Source of the DNA: Pseudomonas anguilliseptica
GTDB lineage: Bacteria; Pseudomonadota; Gammaproteobacteria; Pseudomonadales; Pseudomonadaceae
Assembly (NCBI RefSeq): GCF_900105355.1
Contig: NZ_FNSC01000001.1
Coordinates: forward strand, 2,480,001 to 2,544,000
Direction: 5' to 3'
DNA: 64,000 bases
Every line of letters starts with the position of its first letter. Within the stretch, counting starts at the first letter, position 1. Made by a program: the position numbers and the translations under genes. The notes under the pieces were generated by a model, which saw only the letters and a list, made by a program, of their open reading frames with translations, was not told the DNA's origin and did not search any database. Positions 8,626 to 21,665 of the stretch are shown piece after piece.

Positions 8626-9381
8626 TTAGTTGGCAGGTTGTAGACCGTAACGTTGCACAATGGTTGCAAGCTGGCCGTTATTGCGCAACGTTCTCAGCCC
8701 GCGATTGAATGCCTGAAACTGCGCAGGCGTGACTTTCTTGCGGGAAAAACCAATGCCGTATGAAATTGACGTCAAATGTCCGGCGTTACGCAGCGCGTAG
8801 AGATATTCATGCTCAATCAAGTGGCGGGCAACATCGCGATTAAGTACAACGACGCCTCGCTCACCAAAGCGCCCAGCAGTGAGTATCAACAGCAGGCGAT
8901 GGTTGTTGGTCACCAGTTTAACTTCGACATCCGGTGTGTTCTTCAGGCTTTCCTGCAATACGAATGAGGTGCCTGACGGGCCGTACACGCGGACCTGGCG
9001 GCCTTGCAAATCGCCTGGCTGACTGTAGTGGAAGTTGCTTGAGCGCAGGGTGTAGAAGTCGTAGCCGGAGGTCACCAGCATAGGAGTAATACGGAATGCC
9101 TGGCGCCGTGCGGGAGATTGAATCACGGTGAAAATGCCATCCACTTCACCATCTTCGGCCTGCTGTAGGGCACGGCGCCAAGGCAGTACTTCAATATGGC
9201 ATTGCCACTGCAAGGTGCGGCAGGTGGCTTCGACTATATCAGGCAGTGCGCCGCTGGCAGTTGCACCGCGCGAGTAACTGAAGGGTGGGAACTCCTCGGT
9301 TACAAAATGCAGGTTCTCAGCCGCCGAATTACGGGAAGCAATCAAGGCGATCAGTGTGAGCAGGGCATGGCGTAACAACAC
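8626..9381 (-). CDS. Periplasmic solute-binding protein, family 3, orphan
   Basis: A 251-residue secreted protein. Residues 1-21 form a Sec signal peptide ending A-E-N; the rest is a type-II periplasmic binding fold (SBP_bac_3) starting LHFVTEEFPPFSY. The LPWRRALQQAEDGEVDGIF segment is typical of this group. No permease or ATPase gene is nearby, so it may serve a sensor or a distant transporter. The start is GTG at 9381 with AAAGGA upstream. It resembles in plan the protein at 40934-41689 (same length, TEEFPP motif) and they may be paralogues. The ligand is unknown. Confidence 0.85.
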   Translation of the reverse strand: MLLRHALLTLIALIASRNSAAENLHFVTEEFPPFSYSRGATASGALPDIVEATCRTLQWQCHIEVLPWRRALQQAEDGEVDGIFTVIQSPARRQAFRITPMLVTSGYDFYTLRSSNFHYSQPGDLQGRQVRVYGPSGTSFVLQESLKNTPDVEVKLVTNNHRLLLILTAGRFGERGVVVLNRDVARHLIEHEYLYALRNAGHLTSISYGIGFSRKKVTPAQFQAFNRGLRTLRNNGQLATIVQRYGLQPAN

Positions 9382-9734
9382 GACTTAATCCTTTAGTTGC
9401 GATGAACGCTTGCAGACGCTGTATTGCCTGGGTGTGGCTAATTGCAATGGTTGGATTATTAACCTTGTGTGAGTGCGTATGCCTAGCACTTGTTGACGCT
9501 TGCTGGGGCGGGACTGGTTTTGTTCAGCGTATTTTCACTGCCAATGTTGGGCCTGCTTGCTTGGTAATACCTTGCAAACTCTGAGCAATTGAGTAAACCC
9601 GCATGCCTCCCTACATTTGCGCCCGCACTGGTAGGTCCCTTTGCGCAGTTGATTAGATCGGTTGATCAATCAAGGTGGTGGCTACTGGGGCACGCCCGCA
9701 AATCAGGCCGTTAATGGCTGCTATGGAGAACGTT
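9382..9734. other. Intergenic region without recognisable gene
   Basis: About 350 bases between divergent genes. A 60-codon hydrophobic Cys-rich open frame at 9402-9584 has no ribosome binding site and no family resemblance, so I do not call it. It presumably holds the divergent promoters; I could not identify a confident -35/-10 pair. Confidence 0.4.
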
Positions 9735-10022
9735 ATGCGTAAGTCGATGCAAATGGGTGGGCTGGGGCTGTTGCTGATCGGCCTGGTTGGTTGCGAAGTG
9801 GCTGAACAATCGGCGCAGGAACTCGTTGAAAAGGCCGTTGTGGATGTCGCGCGCGAGGCGGTTGATGAAACCGTGAAAGAGCTCAACAAGCAGGTGGACG
9901 AGGTGCAGCAATCAACCAATGAGTGGCTGGGCAAGCCCGTTGAAGAGGCTGAGTCACAGCAATCCGAGCAGCCGCAGACTAAGCCGGATGACCAGGCTGC
10001 GAGCAAGTCCATCGAAACCTGA
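9735..10022 (+). CDS. Small predicted lipoprotein with helical repeat
   Basis: A 95-residue protein with a type-II signal peptide: MRKSMQMGG, a hydrophobic core, then the lipobox L-V-G-C with the lipidated Cys near residue 20. The mature part is acidic and helical, dominated by E, V and K heptad-like spacing (ELVEKAVVDVAREAVDETVK), then a Q/S/P-rich tail. The ATG at 9735 is preceded by GGAG six bases upstream; an upstream open extension is less likely. Function unknown. It converges with the gene at 10032, with only 9 bases between the stops. Confidence 0.72.
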   Translation: MRKSMQMGGLGLLLIGLVGCEVAEQSAQELVEKAVVDVAREAVDETVKELNKQVDEVQQSTNEWLGKPVEEAESQQSEQPQTKPDDQAASKSIET

Positions 10023-10031
10023 GTCGAGGTT

Positions 10032-10577
10032 TCAGGGCATCTCCTGCAGTGCTGTGCAACTGGCACTGTAATTCTGCTGGCAGGCGCTGGTGAACAGGCG
10101 TCGGGCCTGATTGGCGTCCAGCGGTACGCCTTGTTCGCCCCGTAGGTAGAGGCTGCCGAGGATGTGCTGGGCCATCGGGTTGCCGCCAGCGGCGGACTGG
10201 TTGAGGTACTTGAGCATCTGTTGTGGGTTGTTGAAGTCCGGGTTGTCGCGGCCGGTGTACAGGTAGGCCAGGCTGACGGCGGCCATGGCGTGGCCCTTGT
10301 CGGCGGCGAGCTTCCACCAGTATTCGGCCTGCTTGAGGTCCTTGTTCGGATTGCCGACGAAGTACAGGCTGCCGAGCTGGAACTGGCTGTCGAGATCGCC
10401 ACGGTTGGCCTGGCTGCGCAGGTTGGCCTCGGCGGCGCTGTTTCCGCGGGGGGCATCTGCTTGCTGGGTGGGCTGTTCGGTCTGGTTTTGTTCCGCTTGG
10501 TTGGCGCAGCCGCCCAGCAGCAGGCCTGCGCAGAGCAGCAACAACAGTGGGCGGTGGTGTAGTGGGGCAATGTTCAT
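10032..10577 (-). CDS. Sel1-repeat lipoprotein
   Basis: A 181-residue protein with a lipoprotein signal peptide (LLLLLCAGLLLGGC; Cys near residue 24) followed by a Q/E-rich linker and about three Sel1-like repeats (about residues 55-175). Each repeat shows the A-x-x-x-L-G-x-x-Y pattern, for example DSQFQLGSLYF, MAAVSLAYLYTG and MAQHILGSLYLRG. Sel1 repeats act as protein-interaction scaffolds; the partner here is unknown. The start at 10577 gives a proper signal peptide, unlike the longer open frame to 10778. Confidence 0.82.
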   Translation of the reverse strand: MNIAPLHHRPLLLLLCAGLLLGGCANQAEQNQTEQPTQQADAPRGNSAAEANLRSQANRGDLDSQFQLGSLYFVGNPNKDLKQAEYWWKLAADKGHAMAAVSLAYLYTGRDNPDFNNPQQMLKYLNQSAAGGNPMAQHILGSLYLRGEQGVPLDANQARRLFTSACQQNYSASCTALQEMP

Positions 10578-10817
10578 GCGCGTTTCTGCTCCCTTGAGTT
10601 GGTGTTGAGCGTTACGTCGAGCCTGTAGCGAGTAAACAGCAGATTGCAGCCTCGCATGCAAGTTGCGTGGAGGTCGAGCTGTTGGCTGCATTGATCGTCC
10701 CGTGCAGGTTGCAGAATCCATATCAGTTTGTCGCCTGCAGCGTTTCGCCCGCGCGCCAGAGCTGCGATTCTTGGCCATCTACGCGCTTCCCCGCGAACCC
10801 AGGCCTTCGAGGTATCC

Positions 10818-11951
10818 ATGCAGATCAGCTCCAACTTCGACAGCGGCAATATCGAGGTCATCGACGCCAGCAACCCACAGCAGGTGCAGCTGGCGATTCG
10901 TCCGGACCTCAACAGTGGGCATTTCCAGTGGCTCCACTTCAAAGTCGAGGGCTTGCAGCCTGGGCAGCGTTACGGCTTCAGCCTGGGCAATGCCGGGCAG
11001 TCGTCGTACAAGAATGCCTGGAGCGGTTACCACGCCGTGGCTTCTTACGATCAGCGCGACTGGTTTCGGGTGCCCAGCCGCTTTGAAGAGGGCGCGCTGA
11101 AGTTCGACATCGAGCCGCAGCACGGGCAGATCTGGTTCGCCTATTTCGAGCCCTACAGCCGCGAGCGCCATAGCCAGTTGATCGAGGATGCGCAGCGTTT
11201 GGCGGGCGCCGAGCTGTTTGCCACAGGCAAGAGCATTGAAGGCCGGCCCATCGAGTTGCTGCACATCAGCCGCAATCCACAGGCACAGCGCAAGATCTGG
11301 CTGATCGCCCAGCAGCATCCCGGTGAGCATATGGCCGAGTGGTTTATGCAGGGGCTGCTTGAGCGTTTGCAGCGACGTGATGATGCCGAGCTGAATACGC
11401 TGTTGGAGCAGGCCGATCTGTACCTGGTGCCGAACATGAATCCGGATGGCGCGTTCCGTGGTCATCTGCGTACCAACGTCGCTGGGCGCGACCTTAACCG
11501 TGCCTGGCAGTCAGCCAGTGAGGCGGACAGCCCTGAGGTGTATTTCGTCCAGCAGCAGATGCGCGCGGTGGGCGTCGATCTGTTTCTGGATATCCACGGT
11601 GATGAGGAAATTCCTCACGTGTTTGTCGCCGGCTGTGAAGGCAACCCCGGCTATAGCCCGCGCCTGCAACGTCTGGAAAATCAGTTCAAGCAGTTGCTGA
11701 TCGATAACGGTGCCGAATTCCAGACCACCTTCGGCTACACGCCCGATCAGTTCGGCCAGGCCAACACCAGCCTGGCCTGCAACGCAGTGGGCATGGAGTT
11801 TGATTGCCTGGCCTTTACCATCGAAATGCCATTCAAGGATCACGATGACCGTCCCAACCCTCAGACCGGCTGGAGTAGTGCGCGTTCGATGCAGTTGGGC
11901 AAGGATGTACTGAGTGTGGCAGCCGCCATGGTCGGGCAGCTGCGCGAATAA
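10818..11951 (+). CDS. M14-family zinc carboxypeptidase
   Basis: A 377-residue cytosolic metallocarboxypeptidase-like protein resembling bacterial cytosolic carboxypeptidases. An N-terminal beta-sandwich domain (about 1-105) precedes the M14 domain (about 110-375). Zinc ligands are H167 and E170 (HPGE) and H260 (DIHGDEE); the substrate-binding NPDG and AGRDLNR motifs lie at 208-229; the catalytic Glu is in FTIEMPF. No signal peptide is present. GAGG lies just before the ATG at 10818. Related bacterial enzymes trim acidic or other C-terminal residues, but the natural substrate is not known. Confidence 0.88.
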   Translation: MQISSNFDSGNIEVIDASNPQQVQLAIRPDLNSGHFQWLHFKVEGLQPGQRYGFSLGNAGQSSYKNAWSGYHAVASYDQRDWFRVPSRFEEGALKFDIEPQHGQIWFAYFEPYSRERHSQLIEDAQRLAGAELFATGKSIEGRPIELLHISRNPQAQRKIWLIAQQHPGEHMAEWFMQGLLERLQRRDDAELNTLLEQADLYLVPNMNPDGAFRGHLRTNVAGRDLNRAWQSASEADSPEVYFVQQQMRAVGVDLFLDIHGDEEIPHVFVAGCEGNPGYSPRLQRLENQFKQLLIDNGAEFQTTFGYTPDQFGQANTSLACNAVGMEFDCLAFTIEMPFKDHDDRPNPQTGWSSARSMQLGKDVLSVAAAMVGQLRE

Positions 11952-11958
11952 CAGGGCG

Positions 11959-11983
11959 CTGGCGGGCAGGGGCTGCCCGCCAG
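11959..11983. terminator. GC-rich hairpin between convergent genes
   Basis: A perfect 10-bp stem (CTGGCGGGCA / TGCCCGCCAG) with loop GGGGC, between the carboxypeptidase stop and the gcvT stop. It lacks a T-run, so the call is moderate. Confidence 0.55.
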
Positions 11984-12002
11984 GATTGTCGCTAAGGTCG
12001 CT

Positions 12003-13127
12003 TTAGCCGCGGTAGTAGCGCTGCGGCACAAACGGGGTCTTGGCCACTTTCATCGCCACGCGTTTGCCGCGCACCATGGCCCATACCTCGGTATCCAGGG
12101 CGATATGGCTGTTCTGCACATAGCCCATGGCTACCGGCGCAGCCAGGGTTGGGCCGAAGCCGCCGCTGCAGACGGTGCCGATCACATTGCCATCGGCATC
12201 GACGATTTCTGCGCCTTCACGCACCGGTACACGCTCCTGCGGCAGCAGGCCGACGCGCTTGCTGGCAACGCCTTGTTGTTGCTGGGCGAAGATTCGTTCT
12301 GCACCGGGGAAGCCGCCAGCACGGGCGCCATCGGCGCGGCGTGGCTTGGACATGGCCCACAGCAGGCTGGCTTCGATCGGTGTGGTGCTGGTGCTCATGT
12401 CGTGGCCATACAGGCACAGGCCGGCTTCCAGACGCAGCGAGTCGCGGGCGCCGAGGCCAATGGCGGCTACTTCCGGTTCTGCCAGCAGGCTGCGCGCCAG
12501 GGTTTCGGTGTGCTCACACGGTACCGAGATTTCGAAGCCATCTTCGCCGGTGTAGCCGGAGCGGCTGACGTAGCAGTCGACGCCGAGCAGACGCACTGGG
12601 GCGAATTGCATAAAGGTCATCTTCGCCACTTCAGGTGCCAGGCGCGCCAGCACATCGACGGCTTGCGGGCCTTGCAGGGCGAGCAGGGCACGCGCCTCGA
12701 ACAGGCTTTCGATCTCGCATTGGCTGCCAATATGCTTTTGCAGGTGAGCCAGATCCTGGTCCTTGCAGGCGGCGTTGACCACCAGGAACAGCGTGTCGTT
12801 ACCCAGGTTGGCAACCATCAGGTCGTCGAGGATACCGCCGTTGTCATCGGTGAACATGGCGTAGCGCTGCATGCCCACGGGCAGGTCGATGATGTCTACC
12901 GGCACCAGGGTTTCCAGTGCCTTGGCGGAATTTGCACCACGCAGGACAATCTGGCCCATATGCGAGACGTCGAACAGGCCGGCAGCTTCGCGGGTGTGCA
13001 GGTGTTCCTTCATCACCCCGAGCGGGTACTGCACCGGCATGTCGTAGCCGGCGAACGGCACCATGCGCGCGCCCAGTTCGAGATGCAGGGCATGTAGCGG
13101 GGTTTTCGCCAGGGTTTCAGTGGTCAT
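12003..13127 (-). CDS. gcvT: Aminomethyltransferase, glycine cleavage T protein
   Basis: T-protein of the glycine cleavage system: releases ammonia from the aminomethyl-lipoyl H protein and forms 5,10-methylene-THF. The 374-residue product contains the folate-binding GCV_T domain and C-terminal barrel; recognisable motifs include [24 protein letters not shown] and the [11 protein letters not shown] segment. GGAG precedes the ATG at 13127, chosen over an open start four codons upstream. It is the last gene of gcvH-gcvP-glyA-sdaA-gcvT, the order of the P. aeruginosa second gcv operon. A REP hairpin lies between sdaA and this gene. Confidence 0.96.
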   Translation of the reverse strand: MTTETLAKTPLHALHLELGARMVPFAGYDMPVQYPLGVMKEHLHTREAAGLFDVSHMGQIVLRGANSAKALETLVPVDIIDLPVGMQRYAMFTDDNGGILDDLMVANLGNDTLFLVVNAACKDQDLAHLQKHIGSQCEIESLFEARALLALQGPQAVDVLARLAPEVAKMTFMQFAPVRLLGVDCYVSRSGYTGEDGFEISVPCEHTETLARSLLAEPEVAAIGLGARDSLRLEAGLCLYGHDMSTSTTPIEASLLWAMSKPRRADGARAGGFPGAERIFAQQQQGVASKRVGLLPQERVPVREGAEIVDADGNVIGTVCSGGFGPTLAAPVAMGYVQNSHIALDTEVWAMVRGKRVAMKVAKTPFVPQRYYRG

Positions 13128-13157
13128 GCGGTTCTCCATGTCGGTATAGATCGTTTT

Positions 13158-13201
13158 TGTAGGCGCGAGCTAAAAGTATTGCGAGCAAGCTCGCTCCTAC
13201 A
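13158..13201. repeat. Pseudomonas REP-type hairpin
   Basis: An imperfect inverted repeat between sdaA and gcvT. The right part, GCGAGCAAGCTCGCTCCTAC, is the common Pseudomonas REP sequence; the left arm TGTAGGCGCGAGC pairs with its end. Such elements can stabilise upstream mRNA or attenuate reading into the next gene, here gcvT. Confidence 0.85.
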
Positions 13202-13221
13202 GGGTTGTATGGTCGTTGGCT

Positions 13222-14598
<1,377 letters not shown>

Positions 14599-14697
14599 GT
14601 TTGCTCCGACTGCGTGTTTTGCTGCCGCCCTTGTGAGGCGGCGTTGATACAGCGCGCGGGATAACCGCGCCGCTAGTGGCAAAAACTGCGTGCCGTC

Positions 14698-15951
14698 CTA
14701 GTCAGCGTAGACCGGGAAGCTGGCGCATAGGTCCGCCACCTGACCACGAACGCGCTCAATTACCGCCGGGTTTTCCAAGTCGTCGAGGATGTCGCAGATC
14801 CAGCCGGCCAGGGCACGGCATTCCCCCTGCTTGAAGCCGCGGGTGGTGACTGCCGGGGTGCCGATGCGGACGCCGGAGGTGACAAACGGCGACTGCGGGT
14901 CATTCGGCACTGCGTTCTTGTTTACCGTGATATGCGCCGCACCCAGTGCCGCGTCCGCCGCCTTGCCGGTGAGGCCCTGCTTGATCAGACTGACCAGCAT
15001 CAGGTGGTTGTCGGTGCCGCCGGAGACCACATCAAAACCGCGCGCAACGAACACTTCGGCCATCGCCTGGGCGTTGTCGACCACCTGCTGCTGGTAGGTC
15101 TTGAAGCCAGGCTCCAACGCTTCCTTGAAGCACACGGCCTTGGCTGCGATCACATGCATCAGTGGGCCGCCCTGGCTGCCAGGGAACACCGCGGAGTTAA
15201 GCTTCTTCTCGATCTCTTCGTTGGCCTTGGTCAGGATCAAACCGCCACGTGGGCCGCGCAGGGTCTTGTGCGTTGTGGTGGTGACCACATCGGCGAAAGG
15301 AAGCGGGTTGGGGTACAGGCCAGCTGCGGCCAGGCCGGCGACGTGGGCCATATCGACAAACAGCAGTGCACCGACCTTGTCGGCGATGGCGCGGAAATGG
15401 GCGAAGTCCAGGGTGCGCGAATAAGCGGAGAAACCGGCGACGATAATCTTCGGCTTATGTTCGACGGCCAGGCGCTCAACCTCGGCGTAATCGATCAGGC
15501 CGTTCTCGTCGATGCCGTACTGCACCGCGTTGTACAGCTTGCCGGAGGACGACACCTTGGCCCCGTGGGTCAGGTGGCCGCCATGGGCCAGGCTCATGCC
15601 GAGGATGGTATCGCCGGCATTGAGCAGGGCCAGGTACACCGCGCTATTGGCCGAGGAGCCGGAGTGCGGCTGCACGTTGGCGTAGTCGGCGGCGAACAGC
15701 TGCTTGGCGCGCTCGATGGCCAGCGCCTCGACCTTGTCGACATGCTCACAACCGCCGTAGTAGCGCTTAGCCGGGTAGCCTTCGGCGTACTTGTTGGTCA
15801 GCCCGCTGCCCTGGGCCTGCATGACGCGCTGGCTGCAGTAGTTTTCCGAAGCAATCAGCTCGATATGGTCTTCCTGGCGCTGCTCTTCGGCGTTGATCGC
15901 GGCGAGCAGGGCATCATCGTAGCCTTGCAGTTGGTCGTGCTTGCTGAACAT
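14698..15951 (-). CDS. glyA: Serine hydroxymethyltransferase
   Basis: PLP enzyme that interconverts serine plus THF with glycine plus 5,10-methylene-THF. The 417-residue protein has the full fold type I architecture; the PLP lysine is in the [16 protein letters not shown] motif, and the N-terminal [20 protein letters not shown] block binds substrate. It is the operon paralogue (glyA2 type) placed between gcvP and sdaA, which suggests a role in glycine catabolism rather than housekeeping glycine synthesis. Confidence 0.97.
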   Translation of the reverse strand: MFSKHDQLQGYDDALLAAINAEEQRQEDHIELIASENYCSQRVMQAQGSGLTNKYAEGYPAKRYYGGCEHVDKVEALAIERAKQLFAADYANVQPHSGSSANSAVYLALLNAGDTILGMSLAHGGHLTHGAKVSSSGKLYNAVQYGIDENGLIDYAEVERLAVEHKPKIIVAGFSAYSRTLDFAHFRAIADKVGALLFVDMAHVAGLAAAGLYPNPLPFADVVTTTTHKTLRGPRGGLILTKANEEIEKKLNSAVFPGSQGGPLMHVIAAKAVCFKEALEPGFKTYQQQVVDNAQAMAEVFVARGFDVVSGGTDNHLMLVSLIKQGLTGKAADAALGAAHITVNKNAVPNDPQSPFVTSGVRIGTPAVTTRGFKQGECRALAGWICDILDDLENPAVIERVRGQVADLCASFPVYAD

Positions 15952-16069
15952 GGTGAGGCCCTCTGGTTTTTATATGAGGTGCAGCTAACCCGCCTCGGGT
16001 AGAGGTGAGTCGAAAATTGGGGAGAAAGCAGTCCCGCGGCCCGGTTGCGTTCCGGGCCGCGGACTGTTA

Positions 16070-18922
<2,853 letters not shown>

Positions 18923-18931
18923 TGCAATCTC

Positions 18932-19315
18932 TCAGGCATCAGCATTGGCGTTGAGCAGGCGCTCGTAGGCGGCCTGGTCGAGCAGGTCGGCTACCGCGCT
19001 GGCATTGGCCGGACGGAAACGGAAGAACCAACCCTTGCCCAGGGGGTCTTCGTTGACCAGCTCAGGGCTGGATTCTAGCTCGCCATTGACCTCAACCACC
19101 TCACCGTCCAGCGGCATGGCGATATTGCTCGCCGCTTTTACCGATTCCAGCACGGCCACTTCAGCGCCTTCAGCGTAGCTCTGGGCTTCCGGCAACTGGA
19201 CGAATACCACGTCACCCAGGGCTTCCTGGGCATAGGCGGTGATGCCCACAGTAACCAGACCATCGGCATCCTGACGCAGCCATTCGTGCTCAACGGTAAA
19301 ACGCAATTCGCTCAT
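18932..19315 (-). CDS. gcvH: Glycine cleavage system H protein
   Basis: Small lipoyl carrier protein shuttling the aminomethyl group between P, T and L proteins. The 127-residue protein has the lipoylation site at K60 within VLESVKAASN. It is the first gene of the operon; GAGGAG lies a few bases before the ATG. A sigma-54 promoter lies about 90-110 bases upstream. Confidence 0.97.
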   Translation of the reverse strand: MSELRFTVEHEWLRQDADGLVTVGITAYAQEALGDVVFVQLPEAQSYAEGAEVAVLESVKAASNIAMPLDGEVVEVNGELESSPELVNEDPLGKGWFFRFRPANASAVADLLDQAAYERLLNANADA

Positions 19316-19407
19316 GTGAACTCCTCAAGGGTGGTGACTCGCCCTTTCTGTTGGGGGCGATGTGCTGGACGCACGTGCTGGGCACGAGCGGAAGGTGGAA
19401 AGACCAT

Positions 19408-19423
19408 AGCAAGGGTGGTGCCA
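19408..19423 (-). promoter_or_regulatory. Sigma-54 (RpoN) promoter for the gcv operon
   Basis: Read on the minus strand, TGGCAC-CACCC-TTGCT matches the -24/-12 consensus TGGCAC-N5-TTGCW at every fixed position. It points at gcvH. In P. aeruginosa the equivalent operon is driven by RpoN and the activator GcsR, which agrees with this site. The activator gene is not in the window. Confidence 0.88.
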
Positions 19424-19469
19424 TTGTTGTTTTTATCAATAAAAACAACAACTTAAGTTGTTTTTAGGT
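19424..19469. promoter_or_regulatory. AT-rich nested palindromes abutting the -24 element
   Basis: A perfect inverted repeat TTGTTGTTTTTAT / ATAAAAACAACAA with a 2-base spacer occupies 19424-19451. Its right arm overlaps a second palindrome centred on CAACTTAAGTTG (about 19449-19460), giving three alternating GTTGTTTTT arms. It lies between the sigma-54 promoter and the upstream activator-like sites, where an IHF-type bend or a repressor would act. No IHF consensus was matched, so the role is inferred from position only. Confidence 0.6.
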
Positions 19470-19487
19470 GCTGGGTTTTATAGCGGT

Positions 19488-19505
19488 TGTAGCGATTTCG
19501 ATACG
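19488..19505 (-). promoter_or_regulatory. GcsR/TyrR-like activator site 1
   Basis: The plus-strand 18-mer TGTAGCG-ATTT-CGATACG resembles the reported GcsR site TGTAACG-N4-CGTTCCG (three mismatches in the 14 fixed positions) and the TyrR-type layout TGTA-N10-TAC. It lies about 65 bases upstream of the -24 element, a normal distance for an enhancer-binding protein. Confidence 0.5.
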
Positions 19506-19567
19506 CACATGATCGATTCATCCATAAGGCACAGCGCAAAGGCTCTAGCGTCGCGGGCTGAATGCTT

Positions 19568-19585
19568 TGTGTCGCTTTCGTTACG
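19568..19585 (-). promoter_or_regulatory. GcsR/TyrR-like activator site 2
   Basis: The plus-strand 18-mer TGTGTCG-CTTT-CGTTACG agrees with site 1 at 13-14 of 18 positions and its right half differs from the GcsR half-site CGTTCCG at one base. It begins exactly 80 bases from site 1, close to a whole number of helical turns only if about 10 bp per turn is assumed. Confidence 0.45.
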
Positions 19586-19884
19586 GTGTATTTAATTCAA
19601 TACATGTGTTGGCGGAGTCCGTGATCAACTCCGGTGCTGATGCTGTAAGGCGTCAGGATTGCTCTGCCGATAGCGGCCAATCCCTCTGCTGAACCGCCAG
19701 GGCCATTCACCCGCCCTATAAAGCGCCATTGAACGGGTCGATGGGCCGGCTGAAGAGCGGCTTTCCAGAGGCGTATTCACTCTTTCGGCTGACAGGGCAA
19801 ATACCTCTTTCGGGCGCTTATCCCGCTTAAGACGGCTGAGTAGCGTGGAGCCTCAACACGAAACCCGCTTTCCAGGAGAGCCGC
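19586..19884. other. Leader/promoter region of the DUF1302 gene
   Basis: About 300 bases with no gene. AGGAGA lies before the ATG at 19885. Several short inverted repeats rich in GCC/GGC are present, but no terminator, riboswitch or promoter could be assigned with confidence. Confidence 0.4.
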
Positions 19885-21636
19885 ATGAGAACAAGAACAA
19901 GACATGCCATCTTCCAGCCCAGCGTTTTGGCGATTGCCATTGCTGTTGGCTGTGTCGCGCCTGTCCAGGCTATTACATTCAATATCGGGGAGGTCGAGGC
20001 GCAGTTCGACTCATCGCTTTCTGTGGGGGCCAGTTGGAGCGTGCGCGGTGCCGATCCGGACTTTATCGGTACACGTAACGGCGGCAAGGCTTCTTCTCAG
20101 ACCAACGATGACGGGCGCCTGAACTTCAAGAAAGGCGAAACCTTTTCGAAGATTTTCAAAGGCATTCACGACCTTGAATTGAAGTACGGCGATACCGGCG
20201 TGTTTATTCGCGGCAAGTATTGGTACGACTTCGAGACCAAGGACGAAAGCCGTCTGCTGTATGACATCGACGACCACAACCGCAAGGCGGCGGCACAGGC
20301 CTCCGGCGCGGAAATTCTCGATGCCTTCATCTATCACAACTACAACCTGGGCAGCATGCCGGGCAGTGTGCGGGTTGGTAAGCAAGTGGTCAGCTGGGGT
20401 GAGAGTACTTTTATCGGTAACTCGATCAACTCGATCAACCCCGTGGATGCTGCAGCGTTCCGCCGGCCTGGCGCGGAGATCAAGGAAGGACTGATTCCGG
20501 TCAACATGCTCTATGTGTCGCAGAGCTTGACCGACTCCATCAGCATGGAGGCGTTCTACCAGCTGGAGTGGGACCAGACCGTTATCGATAACTGCGGAAC
20601 GTTCTTCGCGCCCAGCGACACGGCCGCCGATGGCTGTAACGACCGCCTGGTTGTCGCCGGGGCTGATGTCGCGCCGGACGCGTCAAACAACACCGGTGCG
20701 CCGGGCAATCCCGTCTTCATTCCGCGCGCGGGTGATCGTGATGCGCGTGACAGCGGACAGTTTGGCGTTGCCCTGCGCTGGTTTGCCGAGTCGTTGAATG
20801 ACACCGAGTTCGGCCTGTACGCGATGAATTACCACAGCCGTACCCCGAACGGCAGCATCATTGTCGGCACGGGAGCGCCACAGGCTGCCCGCTACTTTCT
20901 GGAGTATCCGGAAGATATTCGCCTGTATGGCGTCAGCTTCCAGACCAACATCGATGGCACGGCATTGTCGGGTGAACTCAGTTACCGGCCAAACATGCCG
21001 ATCGGCATCAACTCCACTGATATGACCTTTGCATCTCTGCGCCAGGGTTTTTCACCGGTATTCACCAGTGGTCATGGCCGCAATGCCGTGGGCGAGGAAG
21101 TATCCGGTTACGTGCGCAAGCCGGTGACCCAGGCGCAAGTCACGGCGGTGCAGTTTTTCGACCGGGTTCTGGGGGCAAGTCGCCTGACCCTGCTGGGTGA
21201 GGTGGGTTACAACCATGTCAGCGGTATCAGTGATGATCTCGGTGAGCTGCGCTTCGGCCGCGATCCTGTCTATGGCATTGGCCAGCTCACCCCCAATACG
21301 ACCTGTACCGCAGGAGTGAATACCGCCAACCCTGATCAATGTAATGACGACGGCTTCTTCACCAGCAGCTCCTGGGGCTACCGCCTACGGGCCAGTGCCG
21401 AATACAGCAACGTTTTCGCCGGGGTCAATTTGACGCCGAGCATTGCTTGGTCGCATGACGTTGATGGTTATGGCCCCAACTTCAGCGAGGGCAGTAAGGC
21501 GGTGAGCCTGGGCCTGAACGCTGACTACCAGAACACCTATAACGCCAGCCTCAGTTACACCGACTTCTTTGGTGGTGATTACAACACCAACGTCGACCGT
21601 GACTTTGTTGCCCTGAGCTTTGGTGTGAACTTCTGA
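19885..21636 (+). CDS. DUF1302 family predicted outer-membrane protein
   Basis: A 583-residue exported protein: signal peptide (about 1-31, ending PVQA), then a DUF1302 domain with alternating strands, many aromatic residues and a C-terminal strand ending F-G-V-N-F, consistent with a beta-barrel in the outer membrane. Family members pair with DUF1329 proteins and are linked with uptake or processing of hydrophobic compounds (esters, sterols, alkanes) in pseudomonads; the substrate here is unknown. Its partner starts 30 bases downstream, and a LuxR-type regulator follows. Confidence 0.85.
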   Translation: MRTRTRHAIFQPSVLAIAIAVGCVAPVQAITFNIGEVEAQFDSSLSVGASWSVRGADPDFIGTRNGGKASSQTNDDGRLNFKKGETFSKIFKGIHDLELKYGDTGVFIRGKYWYDFETKDESRLLYDIDDHNRKAAAQASGAEILDAFIYHNYNLGSMPGSVRVGKQVVSWGESTFIGNSINSINPVDAAAFRRPGAEIKEGLIPVNMLYVSQSLTDSISMEAFYQLEWDQTVIDNCGTFFAPSDTAADGCNDRLVVAGADVAPDASNNTGAPGNPVFIPRAGDRDARDSGQFGVALRWFAESLNDTEFGLYAMNYHSRTPNGSIIVGTGAPQAARYFLEYPEDIRLYGVSFQTNIDGTALSGELSYRPNMPIGINSTDMTFASLRQGFSPVFTSGHGRNAVGEEVSGYVRKPVTQAQVTAVQFFDRVLGASRLTLLGEVGYNHVSGISDDLGELRFGRDPVYGIGQLTPNTTCTAGVNTANPDQCNDDGFFTSSSWGYRLRASAEYSNVFAGVNLTPSIAWSHDVDGYGPNFSEGSKAVSLGLNADYQNTYNASLSYTDFFGGDYNTNVDRDFVALSFGVNF

Positions 21637-21665
21637 TCAACGCAGTGCAAAAGGATCCGTACACC

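Noticed and set aside
9402..9584. 60-codon Cys-rich hydrophobic frame
   Set aside because: No ribosome binding site, no family likeness; likely chance in an intergenic region.
19316..19407. Glycine riboswitch before gcvH
   Set aside because: The short leader after the sigma-54 promoter shows no conserved glycine aptamer, and an activator-based layout explains control.
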